From positions 248,001 through 312,000 of the forward strand of contig NZ_BMTR01000001.1 in the NCBI RefSeq assembly GCF_014649775.1: a stretch of DNA of 64,000 bases. Direction: 5' to 3'. The first letter of the stretch is position 1; each line of letters begins with the position of its first letter. The stretch is from Streptomyces longisporoflavus. Lineage in GTDB: Bacteria > Actinomycetota > Actinomycetes > Streptomycetales > Streptomycetaceae. Positions 8,798 through 18,164 of this stretch are shown here, one piece after another. The notes below the pieces were generated by a model. It saw nothing but the letters and a program-made list of their open reading frames with translations, ran no database searches and was not told the DNA's origin. The position numbers and the translations under genes were made by a program.

Positions 8798-9964
8798 GTG
8801 GACAGATTCGCTGCCGTCGAGCGGGCGCTGCGCAAGGCAGCTCCCCATTTGCTGCTTGATGTCGTGACGGGGGCGCTGCGGGAGCAGTACGGGGTCGAGC
8901 GGGCGGAACTGCGGCTCGCCGACTACGGCTTGACCACCCTTCAGAGGGTGGAGGACGTGCCGTTCACCACGGAGCCGGTGTCGCTCCGGGACAGTCCGCA
9001 GGGCAGGGCGTTCGGCGCCCAGGAGCCCTACGTCGAGCCGAAGGCCGTGCAGGGCATGGCCACGGTCCACATGCCGGTGAGCGTCCGGGGGGACCGGATG
9101 GGCGTTCTCACCGTCACGCTGCCCGAGGAGAACTGCACCCGGGCGCATCTGGCGGAGATGCAGCACATCTGCGAGGCGCTGGGCCACGAGATCATGGTCG
9201 CCGAACGCGACACCGACCTGTACGTCCTCGCGCGCCGGGCCACCCGCCTGACGCTCGCCGCCGAGATGCAGTGGCATCTGCTGCCGGGGCGTTCGGTGTC
9301 GCGTCCCGAGTTCTCGCTGGGCGCCCATCTGGAGCCCGCGTACGCGATCTACGGCGACAACTTCGACTGGTCGGTCTCGGCGCACCACCTCACGCTCACC
9401 GTGACCAACGGCATGGGCCAGGGGATGGAGGCGGCGCTGCTCACCAATCTCGTGGTGAACGCGCTGCGCAACGCCCGCCGTGCGGGACTGGAACTCGCCG
9501 ACCAGGCGCGCCTGGCCGACCAGGCCGTCTACGCGCAGTACCGCGGCGAGCTGCACGCCTCCGTCCTGCTGCTGCGGGTCGATCTCGGCACCGGCGAGAT
9601 CGATGCCGTCGATGCCGGGTCCCCCCGCATGTGGAGGCTTCGCGGGCGGTCGGTCGAGACCGTCGACTTCGACGCGCAGCTTCCGCTGGGAATGTTCGAG
9701 GAGACGGCCTACGTCGCGGAGCGCCTTCGGCTTGAACCGGGCGACCGTGTCCTGGTGGGCAGCGACGGGGTCTTCGACGGCGTATCCAAAACGGGAGAGC
9801 GGTACGGGGAGCGGGCCCTCGCCCGGTCGATGTCCGCGCATCGCCTGTTGCCTGCCCCGCAGGTGCCGCAGGCCGTGCTGCGCGATCTCGGAGAGTACCG
9901 GGGGTCGCTGCCCCTGGACGATGACGCCCTGGTGGTCTGCCTCGACTGGTTCGGACGGCAGTGA
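8798..9964 (+). CDS. PP2C (RsbU/SpoIIE-type) serine phosphatase with N-terminal GAF-like domain
   Basis: About 388 residues from a GTG at 8798 (an in-frame GTG at 8771 and an ATG at 8603 are alternatives). The N-terminal part has a GAF-like pattern (GRAFGAQEPYVEP, then MATVHMPVSVRGDRMGVLTVTLP). The C-terminal SpoIIE domain shows the expected blocks EMQWHLLPGR, GDNFDWSVS, NGMGQGMEAALLT, DAGSPRMWRL, GDRVLVGSDGVFDG and DDDALVVCLDW, with metal-binding Asp residues. Such proteins dephosphorylate STAS-domain anti-anti-sigma factors and thereby free SigB-type sigma factors. Its position next to a SigB-type gene fits that role. The usual acidic GDWYD block is replaced here by GDNFDWS, which keeps the Asp residues. 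Confidence 0.87.
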   Translation: MDRFAAVERALRKAAPHLLLDVVTGALREQYGVERAELRLADYGLTTLQRVEDVPFTTEPVSLRDSPQGRAFGAQEPYVEPKAVQGMATVHMPVSVRGDRMGVLTVTLPEENCTRAHLAEMQHICEALGHEIMVAERDTDLYVLARRATRLTLAAEMQWHLLPGRSVSRPEFSLGAHLEPAYAIYGDNFDWSVSAHHLTLTVTNGMGQGMEAALLTNLVVNALRNARRAGLELADQARLADQAVYAQYRGELHASVLLLRVDLGTGEIDAVDAGSPRMWRLRGRSVETVDFDAQLPLGMFEETAYVAERLRLEPGDRVLVGSDGVFDGVSKTGERYGERALARSMSAHRLLPAPQVPQAVLRDLGEYRGSLPLDDDALVVCLDWFGRQ

Positions 9965-9987
9965 TACTCCGGCGAGGGTCGGCCTGA

Positions 9988-10017
9988 GCGCTCGGCGGCG
10001 GTCAGCCTGCCGAGCGC
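9988..10017. terminator. hairpin between convergent phosphatase and MarR genes
   Basis: GCGCTCGGC at 9988-9996 pairs with GCCGAGCGC at 10009-10017, a 9-bp stem with a 12-base loop. It overlaps the last codons of the MarR gene. Likely a bidirectional terminator. Confidence 0.5.
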
Positions 10018-10538
10018 CAGGTTCTGGCTCCGTCGCTGTCCTGTCCGGGCGCGGCCGCGACGTCACGAAAGGCTCGGAGTCCTTCGAGCAGGGCCCGCCT
10101 CGCCTTGGGCGGCATGGCGTCGATGGTGGCCATCAGAATGCCTTCGCGTCTCTTGCGCAGGTCGGTGAGGTAAGCCCGGCCGAGGCTGGTCAACCGCAGC
10201 TCCAGCTCCCGTCTGCTGACCGGGCTCGGCGTGCGCTCGATCAGGCCGGTGGCCTGGAGCCGGTCGCACAGGCGGCTCACCGACGGCGGAGCCGACTGCA
10301 GGGCCTCGGACAGCATCCGCAGGTTGATGCCGTCCTCGCGGTCCAGGGCGTACAGCACGCGCAGCTGGGACGGGGACACCGGTCCGGTCGGCACGGCTTC
10401 ACGTCCCTGCTCCCACATGACCTCGATCAGCTCGACGAACTCGGAACCCGCATGAGCCGCATCCCGGGACCTGCGATCGGGTTCGGGACTCAGACCCATA
10501 TCGATGACACTCCGATCGACGTCGTCTCTCTCGTACAT
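10002..10538 (-). CDS. MarR family transcriptional regulator
   Basis: Around 178 residues from an ATG at 10538 (alternatives at 10565 and at 10499, MGLSPEPD, which has GGAG upstream). The core is a winged helix-turn-helix: SPSQLRVLYALDREDGINLRMLSEALQSAPPSVSRLCDRLQATGLIERTPSPVSRRELELRLTSLG in spaced blocks, with the R-E/L-x-L-x-LT wing. It is convergent with the PP2C phosphatase. MarR genes next to RsbU-type phosphatases recur in Streptomyces, so a shared signalling role is plausible but inferred. The ligand is unknown. Confidence 0.85.
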   Translation of the reverse strand: MYERDDVDRSVIDMGLSPEPDRRSRDAAHAGSEFVELIEVMWEQGREAVPTGPVSPSQLRVLYALDREDGINLRMLSEALQSAPPSVSRLCDRLQATGLIERTPSPVSRRELELRLTSLGRAYLTDLRKRREGILMATIDAMPPKARRALLEGLRAFRDVAAAPGQDSDGARTWRSAG

Positions 10539-11055
10539 CTTGCCACCGGGGCACGGCCCACACACCGAGACCTAATCGGCTGACGAGGAAACGCGGGTCG
10601 CGGAGAGCGAATACCGTGCTTGCGGCGTGCGGCAGCCCCGAGAATGCGCGGCGACCCCGTCGGACTTCTTTCCGTTGACGGGGCACGGTGCGACGAGAGC
10701 GCTGATGGTGCACGCAACACCGGAGCGTCTCGGCGCCGACGGTTGTGCCAGGAAGCATAGTGGAAACCGCCCCGGTCTTCGCCGACCGGTCGCAGATTCG
10801 AGGAAGCCGGGAGCCCGCGGGCGCGTGCCACACCTCCCCGTTTGCCTTCTCACCTGGCGATCCTGCTTCGCCGACGTATCGGCGTCCGGCATCAAGAACG
10901 CGTAAAGACTGCCGGGATGCGGCAGTGCGCCGACGCCGGCCCGCGGACCAGGATGGCCCTGGCAGGAACGGGGGGCGAGGTTCCGGTGCCGGCCGCGAAA
11001 GCGTGCCCGGCACCGGAACCCGAGCCGCAACGGGGGGCGAAGGGGGTGGCCGGGG
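10539..11055. other. 517-base intergenic region
   Basis: No open frame here has convincing protein character; the long frames are Arg/Pro-rich shadows. The only clear structure is a 14-bp inverted repeat near the right end, listed separately. Confidence 0.5.
10967..11040. repeat. 14-bp inverted repeat flanked by 12-bp direct repeats
   Basis: GGTTCCGGTGCCGG at 10979-10992 is perfectly complementary to 11007-11020 across a 14-base loop. Immediately outside the left arm and 8 bases outside the right arm lies the same 12-mer, AACGGGGGGCGA, at 10967-10978 and 11029-11040. The unit ends 15 bases before the ATG of the membrane protein gene. It could be a 5' regulatory hairpin or a small mobile or duplication remnant. 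Confidence 0.6.
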
Positions 11056-11481
11056 ATGGGGGAGTTCCTGCACTCCGTGGCAGGATTCCCGGCCATCCTC
11101 TTCAGCGCCGCCCTCCCCGTGGTCCTGGGCTTCTGGCTGCTCGTCGCCCTCGGCTGCGCCGATGCCGACAGCTTCGACTCGGATCTGGACGCCGGCGCGG
11201 TGGGCCTGGGCGGCGTGCCGGTGGCGGTGGCGGCGTCCCTGCTGACGGCAGTGGGCTGGATCACCAGCCTGAGCGGCTCGATCCTGATCGGGCGCGCTGC
11301 CCCGGCCGGACTGGTGCACGCGGCCGCGGATGTTGTTCTTCTCATTGCCTCCCTCTTGCTCGCCTGGTGCGTGACGCGCTGCTTCGTACGTCCGCTGGCC
11401 AGGCTGTTCTCCGGCGGATCAGCCCGGACCTCGTCCCGCGACGCGGCGCTCGACCCGGGGCCGCGCGCCGATCACGGCTGA
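11056..11481 (+). CDS. small membrane protein, unknown function
   Basis: A 141-residue protein with at least three hydrophobic helices (FPAILFSAALPVVLGFWLLVALG, GGVPVAVAASLLTAVGWITSL, AAADVVLLIASLLLAWCVTRCF) and an acidic linker DADSFDSDLDAG between the first two. The N-terminus resembles the membrane part of actinobacterial YqiJ/NfeD-like proteins encoded beside flotillins, which normally continue into a C-terminal OB-fold. Here the protein ends in a short polar tail and no flotillin gene follows, so it may be a truncated copy. The ribosome site GAAGGGGGTGG supports the start. Function unassigned. Confidence 0.6.
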   Translation: MGEFLHSVAGFPAILFSAALPVVLGFWLLVALGCADADSFDSDLDAGAVGLGGVPVAVAASLLTAVGWITSLSGSILIGRAAPAGLVHAAADVVLLIASLLLAWCVTRCFVRPLARLFSGGSARTSSRDAALDPGPRADHG

Positions 11482-11820
11482 TCCGCGGCAACTCGGCGTC
11501 GATCAGGGTCAGTCGGCGGGAACGCAGATACGCGCCGCCGCATGCCCTCGTACATGAGACGTCAGATCTTCTGTCTGAGGGGCCGACGCTCAGCACGCGG
11601 CTCCCATGTCGCCTGTTCGCCGCTCGCGCCACCGCTTCCGCGCTGATCTCGATCGCGATGATGGACGAGATCTGCCCGCCCTCGTCGCTCTGCCGTCCTG
11701 TCGCCCTGCCGTCCTCGCCGCACTCGCAGGCCGTCCGCGTAAGACCGGCGGCACGCGGGTTCCCGCCGAGACCGCCAAGCCCGCCGCGCCCGCCACGCCT
11801 TCCGAGAAGAGAGATCCCCC
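11482..11820. other. 339-base region upstream of the sialidase gene
   Basis: No gene recognised. Frames on both strands are Arg/Pro-rich and lack ribosome sites. It should contain the sialidase promoter, but no clear -35/-10 pair was identified. Confidence 0.4.
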
Positions 11821-13260
11821 ATGCAGCGAAGAGCCCCCTTCGCCCTGCTGTCCGCCGCTGCCCTCGCCATCACCGCCACCGTTACCGCACACGGCGCCCC
11901 CGCCGTCTCGGGCGCCCTGACCTCCCGTGACCTGACCACCAACGGAGTGGGCTCGCCCTACTACCGGATCCCCGCGCTGACCACCTCGGTCAAGGGCACG
12001 CTGCTCGCGGCCTACGACGCCAGGCCCAGCCGGGGCGACCTGCCGGGCAACCTCGGCGTCGTGCTGCGCCGGAGCACCGACGGCGGTGCGACGTGGAAGG
12101 CGCAGCAAGTGGTGCGCAAGGACGCCGCGCCCAAGGGGCACGGCGACCCGAGTCTGCTCGTGGACCGTACGACCGGCCGGATCTTCGTGTTCTACGCCTC
12201 CTCGGTGAACCGGGGTTTCGCGGGCTCGGGCACCGGCAACGACGAGAACGACCCGGACATCCTCCAGGCCGACTACAGCTACTCGGACGACGACGGCGTG
12301 ACCTGGACCCACCGCCGCATCACCAAGCAGATCAAGGATTCTTCCTGGGCGGGCATGTTCGCGTCGTCGGGCGAGGGCATCCAACTGCGGCACGGTCCGC
12401 ACGCGGGCCGGCTGGTCCAGCAGTACGCCATCCGTATCGACGGGGCCAACTACGCGGCCAGCGCCTACAGCGACGACCACGGAGCGACCTGGAAAATGGG
12501 CCATCCGGTCGGTCCCGGCGGGGACGAGAACAAGACCGTCGAGCTGTCGGACGGCACGATCATGCTCAACAACCGTTCGAAGCCCTACCGGACGATCGCG
12601 TACTCCTCTGACGGCGGGGTCAACTACACCCCGTTCAGACAGGACACCGAGCTCACCGACCCCGCGAACAACGCCTCGATCATGCGGTACAACCCCGGGG
12701 TACCGGCCTCGCACCCGCAGTCCTCGTGGCTCCTCTTCAGCAATACCGAGGACGCGACGACGCGGCGCAACCTCACCGTGAAGATGTCCTGCGACAACGG
12801 CGAGACCTGGCCGATCAGAAAGGTCGTCGTCCCCGGCCGCGCGGCCTACTCGACGCTGACGAAGCTGCCGGGCGGTCGCGTCGGGCTGCTCTACGAGCGC
12901 GGCGACTACGCGCACATCACGTACGCGTCCTTCGATCTGGACTGGCTGGGCGGCACCTGCGCCGACATCACGATCGCTCCGCCCACGGCCCTGAAGGCGA
13001 AAGCCAGGGCGGAAGTCGAGGTCCGGGTGGTCAACCGGATGGACGAGCGGCGCGCCCAGGGCACCCTCGATCTCACCGTGCCCGATGGTTGGACGGCGCG
13101 TCAGGTCGCCGTGCCCGCGCTCGACCCGGGCGAAGGAGCCACCGTCGGGGTCCCGGTCACCGTGGCCCCGGACGCCTCGGGCAGCGTCAGGCTCACCGCG
13201 ACGTACCAGACCGGCGGCAAGCGGGCCTCGGGCAGCGCGACGGTGGCGATCACTTCGTAG
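11821..13260 (+). CDS. secreted exo-alpha-sialidase (GH33 neuraminidase)
   Basis: A 479-residue secreted glycoside hydrolase that would remove terminal sialic acids from glycoconjugates. A signal peptide is evident (MQRRAPFALLSAAALAITATVTAHGAPA). The catalytic Arg lies in YYRIPAL (residues 47-53), followed by the Asp-containing AAYDARPSRGD. Asp-box repeats are at 85-92 (STDGGATW), 155-162 (SDDDGVTW) and 217-224 (SDDHGATW), with degenerate copies SSDGGVNY and SCDNGETW; YERGDY near 360 matches the nucleophile Tyr region. After about residue 382 there is an Ig-like NEW3-type domain (LDLTVPDGW). No sialic acid catabolic genes are nearby, suggesting scavenging or surface remodelling. Confidence 0.92.
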   Translation: MQRRAPFALLSAAALAITATVTAHGAPAVSGALTSRDLTTNGVGSPYYRIPALTTSVKGTLLAAYDARPSRGDLPGNLGVVLRRSTDGGATWKAQQVVRKDAAPKGHGDPSLLVDRTTGRIFVFYASSVNRGFAGSGTGNDENDPDILQADYSYSDDDGVTWTHRRITKQIKDSSWAGMFASSGEGIQLRHGPHAGRLVQQYAIRIDGANYAASAYSDDHGATWKMGHPVGPGGDENKTVELSDGTIMLNNRSKPYRTIAYSSDGGVNYTPFRQDTELTDPANNASIMRYNPGVPASHPQSSWLLFSNTEDATTRRNLTVKMSCDNGETWPIRKVVVPGRAAYSTLTKLPGGRVGLLYERGDYAHITYASFDLDWLGGTCADITIAPPTALKAKARAEVEVRVVNRMDERRAQGTLDLTVPDGWTARQVAVPALDPGEGATVGVPVTVAPDASGSVRLTATYQTGGKRASGSATVAITS

Positions 13261-13501
13261 CCGGTTGCAGGCGTGAGTGGATGCCGTCGATGCGGGTCCG
13301 CTGATGTCCGTCGTCGAGGTCTTCGCGTACGCGGGCCATGGCGGCCCGGAACGCGTCGAGGACCTCGCTGAGCAGGTGGCTGTCGAGCGAGGCGTAGAGC
13401 GCGAGGTGGAAGGCGCGGTCGGTGGAGCGGGCCACCCGGTCGTCGCGGGCCTCTCGCCGGCCGCGGGAGCGGGCCTCGGTAATCGGTGACACCGCCCGCA
13501 T
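13250..13501 (-). pseudogene. remnant of an FCD-domain GntR family regulator
   Basis: On the minus strand, the last 59 codons before a stop at 13250 read like the C-terminal helices of a FadR/FCD-type GntR regulator: STDRAFHLALYASLDSHLLSEVLDAF, then AAMARVREDL. The D-x-x-FH-x-AL motif is the metal/ligand-binding part of FCD domains. No DNA-binding domain precedes it: upstream in the same frame the sequence is antisense to the MFS gene. An ATG at 13501 exists but lacks a ribosome site. It overlaps the sialidase stop by 11 bases. Interpreted as a decayed regulator, perhaps once controlling the sialidase or the exporter. Confidence 0.55.
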
Positions 13502-13558
13502 CTGACACCGGCGCCCCAGCCCTCGCATCCCGGCCGTTCCCGGCGGCGGGAGCAGGCG

Positions 13559-15172
13559 ATGCGTGGTGTTCTGGTTCCTATGAGCAGTCCCGAGGAGCAG
13601 ACGGACCGTCCCGAGGAGCAGACGGACCGTCCCGAGGAGCAGACGGACCTGAGCGGGGCGAGCCGCGGCGTGCCCGCGGCGGATCCCCCCTCCAGCCGAC
13701 GCTGGTGGGCCCTGGCCGTGATCGCGCTCGCCCAGCTCATGGTGGTCCTCGACGCGACCATCGTGAACATCGCGCTGCCCTCCGCGCAGCGCGAGCTGGG
13801 CCTGACCAACGGCAACCGCCAGTGGGTCATCACCGCCTACACGCTGGCCTTCGGCGGGCTGCTGCTGCTCGGCGGCCGCATCGCCGACCTCGTCGGCCGC
13901 AAGCGCACCTTCATCATCGGGCTCGTCGGCTTCGCCGCGGCCTCGGCCCTCGGCGGCGCCGCCACCGGGCCCGCCATGCTCTTCGCCTCCCGCGCCCTGC
14001 AAGGCGTCTTCGCCGCGGTCCTCGCCCCGTCCGCGCTCTCGCTGCTTACCACCACCTTCACCGACGGCAGGGAGCGAGCCAAGGCGTTCGGGATCTACGG
14101 CGCCATCGCCGGCGCGGGCGGCGCGATCGGCCTGCTGCTCGGCGGCATCCTGACGGAGTACCTGGACTGGCGCTGGTGCCTGTACGTCAACGTGCCCATC
14201 GCCGTGCTTGCCGTCTTCGGCGCGATCTCCCTGCTTGAGGACCGCGAGGGACACAAGGAGGCCCGCCTGGACGTCCCCGGCGTGCTCCTGGGATGCGGAG
14301 GGCTCATCGCCGTCGTGTACGGGCTGAGTGAGGCGGAATCGCGAGGCTGGACATCGGCGATGGTTCTCGGCCTGCTGATCGGCGGCGTCGTGCTCCTTGC
14401 CGTGTTCGCGTGGTGGCAGACACGCACGACGCGCCCCCTGCTGCCGCTGCACATCGTCAAGGACCGCAACCGCGGCGGCTCGATGCTGACCATGGGACTC
14501 GCCACGATCGGCATGTTCGGTGTGTTCCTCTTCATGACGTACTACCTGCAGAGCATTCTCGGCTACTCACCGGTGAAGACCGGGTTCGCCTTCTTCCCCA
14601 TGTCGCTGGCCATCATCGTCGGTTCGACGCAGATCTCGGCCCGGCTGCTGCACCACGTCCCGCCCCGGCTCCTTATGGGGCCGGGACTGCTGCTCGGGGC
14701 GGTGGGGCTGTTCACGCTGACGTTCCTCGGCACCGAATCCAGCTACGCCGGGCACATCCTGCCCGGCCTGCTGATGCTGGGCCTCGGCCTGGGTCTCACC
14801 TTCATGCCGGTGATGGCGACGGCCACCGCGGGGGTGGCCCCCAAGGACGCGGGCGTCACATCGGCGACGGTCAACACCGCCCAGCAGGTGGGCGGTTCCA
14901 TCGGTACGGCACTCCTCAACACCATCGCGACGACGAGCACCGCCACGTATCTCACGTCGCATCTGGCAGGACCCGCCCGGACCGGGCAGCTGACGCCCGA
15001 GCGCAAGGCCCAGATCGTCGACTCCGGTGTGGTGCACGGTTTCACCGTGGCCATCGGGTGGGCGGCCCTGATCATGCTCGCGGCCTCCGCGGTCGCGTTC
15101 CTGCTGGTCAACGCCCCCGCGCCGCGGCACCGCCCGGACGGTGCCGGGACACCTGAGGTGACCTCGGTCTGA
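13559..15172 (+). CDS. MFS drug exporter, DHA2 (EmrB/QacA-like) family
   Basis: A 537-residue, 14-helix major facilitator transporter. Motif A GGRIADLVGRKRTF, the DHA2 signature VVLDATIVNIALPS in helix 1 (D1 motif) and motif C-like GAIAGAGGAIGLLLGG are present. It would export hydrophobic or cationic compounds by proton antiport. The N-terminal cytoplasmic tail contains three in-frame PEEQTDR repeats encoded by a 21-base tandem repeat. The ATG at 13559 follows GGGAGCAGGCG; the ATG at 13580 is an alternative without a ribosome site. The only nearby regulator is the GntR remnant upstream on the opposite strand. Confidence 0.92.
   Translation: MRGVLVPMSSPEEQTDRPEEQTDRPEEQTDLSGASRGVPAADPPSSRRWWALAVIALAQLMVVLDATIVNIALPSAQRELGLTNGNRQWVITAYTLAFGGLLLLGGRIADLVGRKRTFIIGLVGFAAASALGGAATGPAMLFASRALQGVFAAVLAPSALSLLTTTFTDGRERAKAFGIYGAIAGAGGAIGLLLGGILTEYLDWRWCLYVNVPIAVLAVFGAISLLEDREGHKEARLDVPGVLLGCGGLIAVVYGLSEAESRGWTSAMVLGLLIGGVVLLAVFAWWQTRTTRPLLPLHIVKDRNRGGSMLTMGLATIGMFGVFLFMTYYLQSILGYSPVKTGFAFFPMSLAIIVGSTQISARLLHHVPPRLLMGPGLLLGAVGLFTLTFLGTESSYAGHILPGLLMLGLGLGLTFMPVMATATAGVAPKDAGVTSATVNTAQQVGGSIGTALLNTIATTSTATYLTSHLAGPARTGQLTPERKAQIVDSGVVHGFTVAIGWAALIMLAASAVAFLLVNAPAPRHRPDGAGTPEVTSV
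13589..13649 (+). repeat. 21-bp in-frame tandem repeat, 2.9 copies
   Basis: Units start at 13589, 13610 and 13631 (CCCGAGGAGCAGACGGACC-GT) and are identical apart from the truncated end of the third. They encode PEEQTDR three times in the cytoplasmic N-terminus of the exporter. Exact identity at the DNA level points to recent slippage or duplication. Confidence 0.9.
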
Positions 15173-15366
15173 CGGGCTTCAGGGCCCGCGGTCGCTTTTC
15201 AGGTTCGGCGGGCCGCCCGGCGGGCACCCGATGACGCGAACCATGCGTCCGGTCGACCCGGGAGGCGGGTGGTACGGCGCGCCGTTACGTTGAACGTGAC
15301 CCGTCACTCGTCCGCTGAAGCCCCGCGCCTTCGCCGGGCCGGCCGTCCCCCTCGTAAGGAGCAGCC

Positions 15367-17778
15367 ATGGGCGACCCCGCGGTGACCCCGACCGCAGCCG
15401 CCGAACCCCCCTCCGACGCCGAACTCCAGGATCTCGAACGGTATTGGCGGGCGGCCAACTACCTCTCGGTGGGCCAGATCTACCTCATGGACAACGCCCT
15501 TCTGCGGCGGCCCCTGGAGGTCGAGGACATCAAGCCGCGGCTGCTCGGCCACTTCGGCACCTCGCCCGGCCTCAACCTGGTGCACGCCCACCTCAACCGG
15601 GTCATCAAGGCGCGCAACCTGGACACCGTCTGCATCTGGGGCCCCGGCCACGGCGGGCCCGCGGTACTGGCCAACTCCTGGCTGGACGGCACGTACACCG
15701 AGACCTACCCCGACGTCACCCGCGACGGCGAGGGAATGGCCCGGCTCTTCCGTCAGTTCTCGTTCCCCGGCGGAGTGCCCAGCCATGTCGCACCCGAGAC
15801 ACCCGGCTCCATCCACGAGGGCGGCGAGCTCGGCTACTCCCTCTCGCACGCCCACGGCGCCGCGTTCGACAACCCGGACCTGCTGTCCGTGTGCGTCATC
15901 GGCGACGGAGAGTCCGAGACCGGGCCGCTGGCCGCCTCCTGGCACTCCAACGCCTTCCTCGACCCGGTGCACGACGGCGCGGTCCTCCCCATCCTGCACC
16001 TGAACGGCTACAAGATCGCCAACCCGACGATCCCGGCCAGGCTTCCCGAGAGTCAGCTCGACGAGCTGATGCGCGGCTACGGATACGAGCCCGTGCACGT
16101 CACCGGCGACGACCCCATGACGGTCCACCGCGATTTCGCCCTCGCCCTCGACCGCTGCCTCGACAGCATCGCCGAGATCCAGCGCACCGCCGGGGCCGCC
16201 GGAGAAACCGAGCGTGGCAAGGACGCCCCCGCACCGCGCTGGCCCATGATCGTGCTGCGCACCCCGAAGGGCTGGACCGGCCCCAAAACGGTGGACGGCA
16301 AGCCGGTGGAGGGCACGTGGCGGTCCCACCAGGTGCCGCTGTCCAACGTCAGGGAGAGCGCCGAGCACCGCCGCCAGCTGGAGGAGTGGCTGCGCTCCTA
16401 CCGGCCGGAGGAACTCTTCGACGACGAGGGACGCCCGGCTGCCGGTCTCGTCGACATCGCCCCGCAGGGCAACCTGCGCCTCGGCGCCAACCCGCACGCC
16501 AACGGCGGGCTGCTCCTGCGCTCGCTGCCCCTGCGGCCGCTCGAAGAGTTCGCGGTCGCCGTGGACAAGCCCGGCGGCAGCATCAACGAGCCGACCCGGG
16601 TACTCGGCGGCTACCTGCGGCAGGTGATGGCCGACACCGCCGAACGACGCGACTTCCGGCTCGTCGGCCCGGACGAGACCGCCTCCAACCGGCTCGACGC
16701 GGTCTACGGCGCGTCCGGAAAGGCCTGGCAGGAGGAGATCTACGACGTCGACGAGCATCTCTCCCGGCACGGGCGCTCGATGGAGATCCTCTCCGAGCAC
16801 ACCTGCCAGGGCTGGCTGGAAGGCTACCTCCTTACGGGACGCCACGGGCTCTTCTCCTGCTACGAGGCGTTCGTGCACATCGTCGACTCGATGGTCAACC
16901 AGCACATCAAGTGGCTGCGCACCACCCGCGAGCTGCCCTGGCGGGCGCCGATCGCCTCGCTGAACTACCTGCTGACCTCCCATGTGTGGCGGCAGGACCA
17001 CAACGGTTTCTCGCACCAGGACCCCGGATTCATCGGACACGTCCTGAACAAGAGCCCCGAGGCGGTACGGGTCTACCTGCCGCCGGACACCAACACGTTG
17101 CTCTCCACCGCCGAGCACTGCCTGGCCTCACGCGACTACGTCAACGTGATCGTGGCCGGCAAACAGTCCGGCTTCGACTGGCTGAGCCTGGACGAAGCAC
17201 GGGAGCACTGCGCGCGGGGTGCCGGGGTATGGACCTGGGCCGGCAACGAGACGCGCGACCGGGAGCCGGACGTCGTACTGGCCTGTGCCGGGGATGTGCC
17301 CACCCTGGAGATCCTCGCGGCCGCGCTCCTGCTGCGCACGTACCTGCCGGAGCTTTCGGTGCGCGTGGTCAACGTGGTGGACGTCGCGCGGCTGATGCCG
17401 GAGGGGGAGCACCCGCACGGCATGCCCGACGCCGAGTTCGACGCGCTGTTCACCCGTGACAAGCCGGTCATCTTCGGCTTCCACGGCTACCCGTGGCTGG
17501 TGCACCGCCTTGCCTACCGGCGCGCGGTCCACCCGCACATCCACGTCCGCGGATACAAGGAACGCGGTACGACCACGACGCCCTTCGACATGGTGGTCGC
17601 CAACGACCTGGACCGCTTCCGCCTTGTCATGGACGTCATCGACCGGGTGCCTGGCCTGGGCGTCCGGGCGGTCGAGGTGCGCCAGCAGATGGAGGACAAG
17701 CGGCTGAGCCACCGCGCCTACGTGCGCACCCACGGCGTCGACCTGCCGGAGGTGCGGGACTGGTCCTGGCAGGACTGA
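15367..17778 (+). CDS. xfp: phosphoketolase (xylulose-5-phosphate/fructose-6-phosphate)
   Basis: An 803-residue thiamine diphosphate enzyme, full length for the family, which cleaves xylulose-5-P or fructose-6-P with phosphate to acetyl phosphate plus glyceraldehyde-3-P or erythrose-4-P. Visible landmarks are [22 protein letters not shown], the ThDP-binding [42 protein letters not shown], and the C-terminal [11 protein letters not shown] and [14 protein letters not shown] segments. GTAAGGAGCAGCC precedes the ATG. No acetate kinase or other pentose genes flank it, so it is probably a stand-alone bypass producing acetyl phosphate. It is convergent with the DoxX gene. Confidence 0.96.
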   Translation: MGDPAVTPTAAAEPPSDAELQDLERYWRAANYLSVGQIYLMDNALLRRPLEVEDIKPRLLGHFGTSPGLNLVHAHLNRVIKARNLDTVCIWGPGHGGPAVLANSWLDGTYTETYPDVTRDGEGMARLFRQFSFPGGVPSHVAPETPGSIHEGGELGYSLSHAHGAAFDNPDLLSVCVIGDGESETGPLAASWHSNAFLDPVHDGAVLPILHLNGYKIANPTIPARLPESQLDELMRGYGYEPVHVTGDDPMTVHRDFALALDRCLDSIAEIQRTAGAAGETERGKDAPAPRWPMIVLRTPKGWTGPKTVDGKPVEGTWRSHQVPLSNVRESAEHRRQLEEWLRSYRPEELFDDEGRPAAGLVDIAPQGNLRLGANPHANGGLLLRSLPLRPLEEFAVAVDKPGGSINEPTRVLGGYLRQVMADTAERRDFRLVGPDETASNRLDAVYGASGKAWQEEIYDVDEHLSRHGRSMEILSEHTCQGWLEGYLLTGRHGLFSCYEAFVHIVDSMVNQHIKWLRTTRELPWRAPIASLNYLLTSHVWRQDHNGFSHQDPGFIGHVLNKSPEAVRVYLPPDTNTLLSTAEHCLASRDYVNVIVAGKQSGFDWLSLDEAREHCARGAGVWTWAGNETRDREPDVVLACAGDVPTLEILAAALLLRTYLPELSVRVVNVVDVARLMPEGEHPHGMPDAEFDALFTRDKPVIFGFHGYPWLVHRLAYRRAVHPHIHVRGYKERGTTTTPFDMVVANDLDRFRLVMDVIDRVPGLGVRAVEVRQQMEDKRLSHRAYVRTHGVDLPEVRDWSWQD

Positions 17779-17801
17779 TCAGGACTGATCGCTCACGCTG
17801 C

Positions 17802-18164
17802 TCAAAGCCACGTTGTCGCCAGCCAGCCGGTCACGCACGCGGCGAGAAGGAGCGTGATGTTGAGGGCGATCCGGCGGTCGCCGAGGCGGAGGTGGACCCT
17901 GGTCGCGCCGATCTGCAGGACCACGAACCCGACGGCCGCGACCAGGGCCAGCCAGGGCGCGATGCCGGTCAGCGGCGGCAGGATCAACCCGATCGCCCCG
18001 AGCACTTCGATCGCCCCGATGGCCCTGACGGCGGGCATCGGCGTGCTGTCCACCCAGGCCATCATCGGCCGCAGCTGCTCACGGCTCCGCACCAGCTTCA
18101 CCCCGCCTCCGTAGAGGTAGAACAGGCAGAGCAGGCCCGCGAGGATCCAGTAGGCGATGTTCAT
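17802..18164 (-). CDS. DoxX family membrane protein
   Basis: A 120-residue protein with four hydrophobic helices and the DoxX pattern: MNIAYWILAGLLCLFYLYGGGVKL, AIGAIEVLGAIGLILPPLTG and a C-terminal helix. The start overlaps the stop of the upstream cupin gene (ATGA), so the two form a translationally coupled pair. DoxX proteins are membrane redox-associated proteins, with exact activity unknown here. The short tail carries a duplicated CAGGACTGAT on the complementary side of its 3' flank. Confidence 0.85.
   Translation of the reverse strand: MNIAYWILAGLLCLFYLYGGGVKLVRSREQLRPMMAWVDSTPMPAVRAIGAIEVLGAIGLILPPLTGIAPWLALVAAVGFVVLQIGATRVHLRLGDRRIALNITLLLAACVTGWLATTWL

Noticed and set aside
11342..11632. 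96-codon minus-strand frame with a LTLIDAELPRISRD stretch
   Set aside because: No ribosome site and Arg-rich composition; the stretch looked protein-like but could not be tied to a family.
11590..13833. 747-codon minus-strand frame opposite the sialidase
   Set aside because: The composition and lack of any motif show it to be a shadow of the sialidase; only the FCD-like piece around 13250-13429, which lies in a different frame, was kept.
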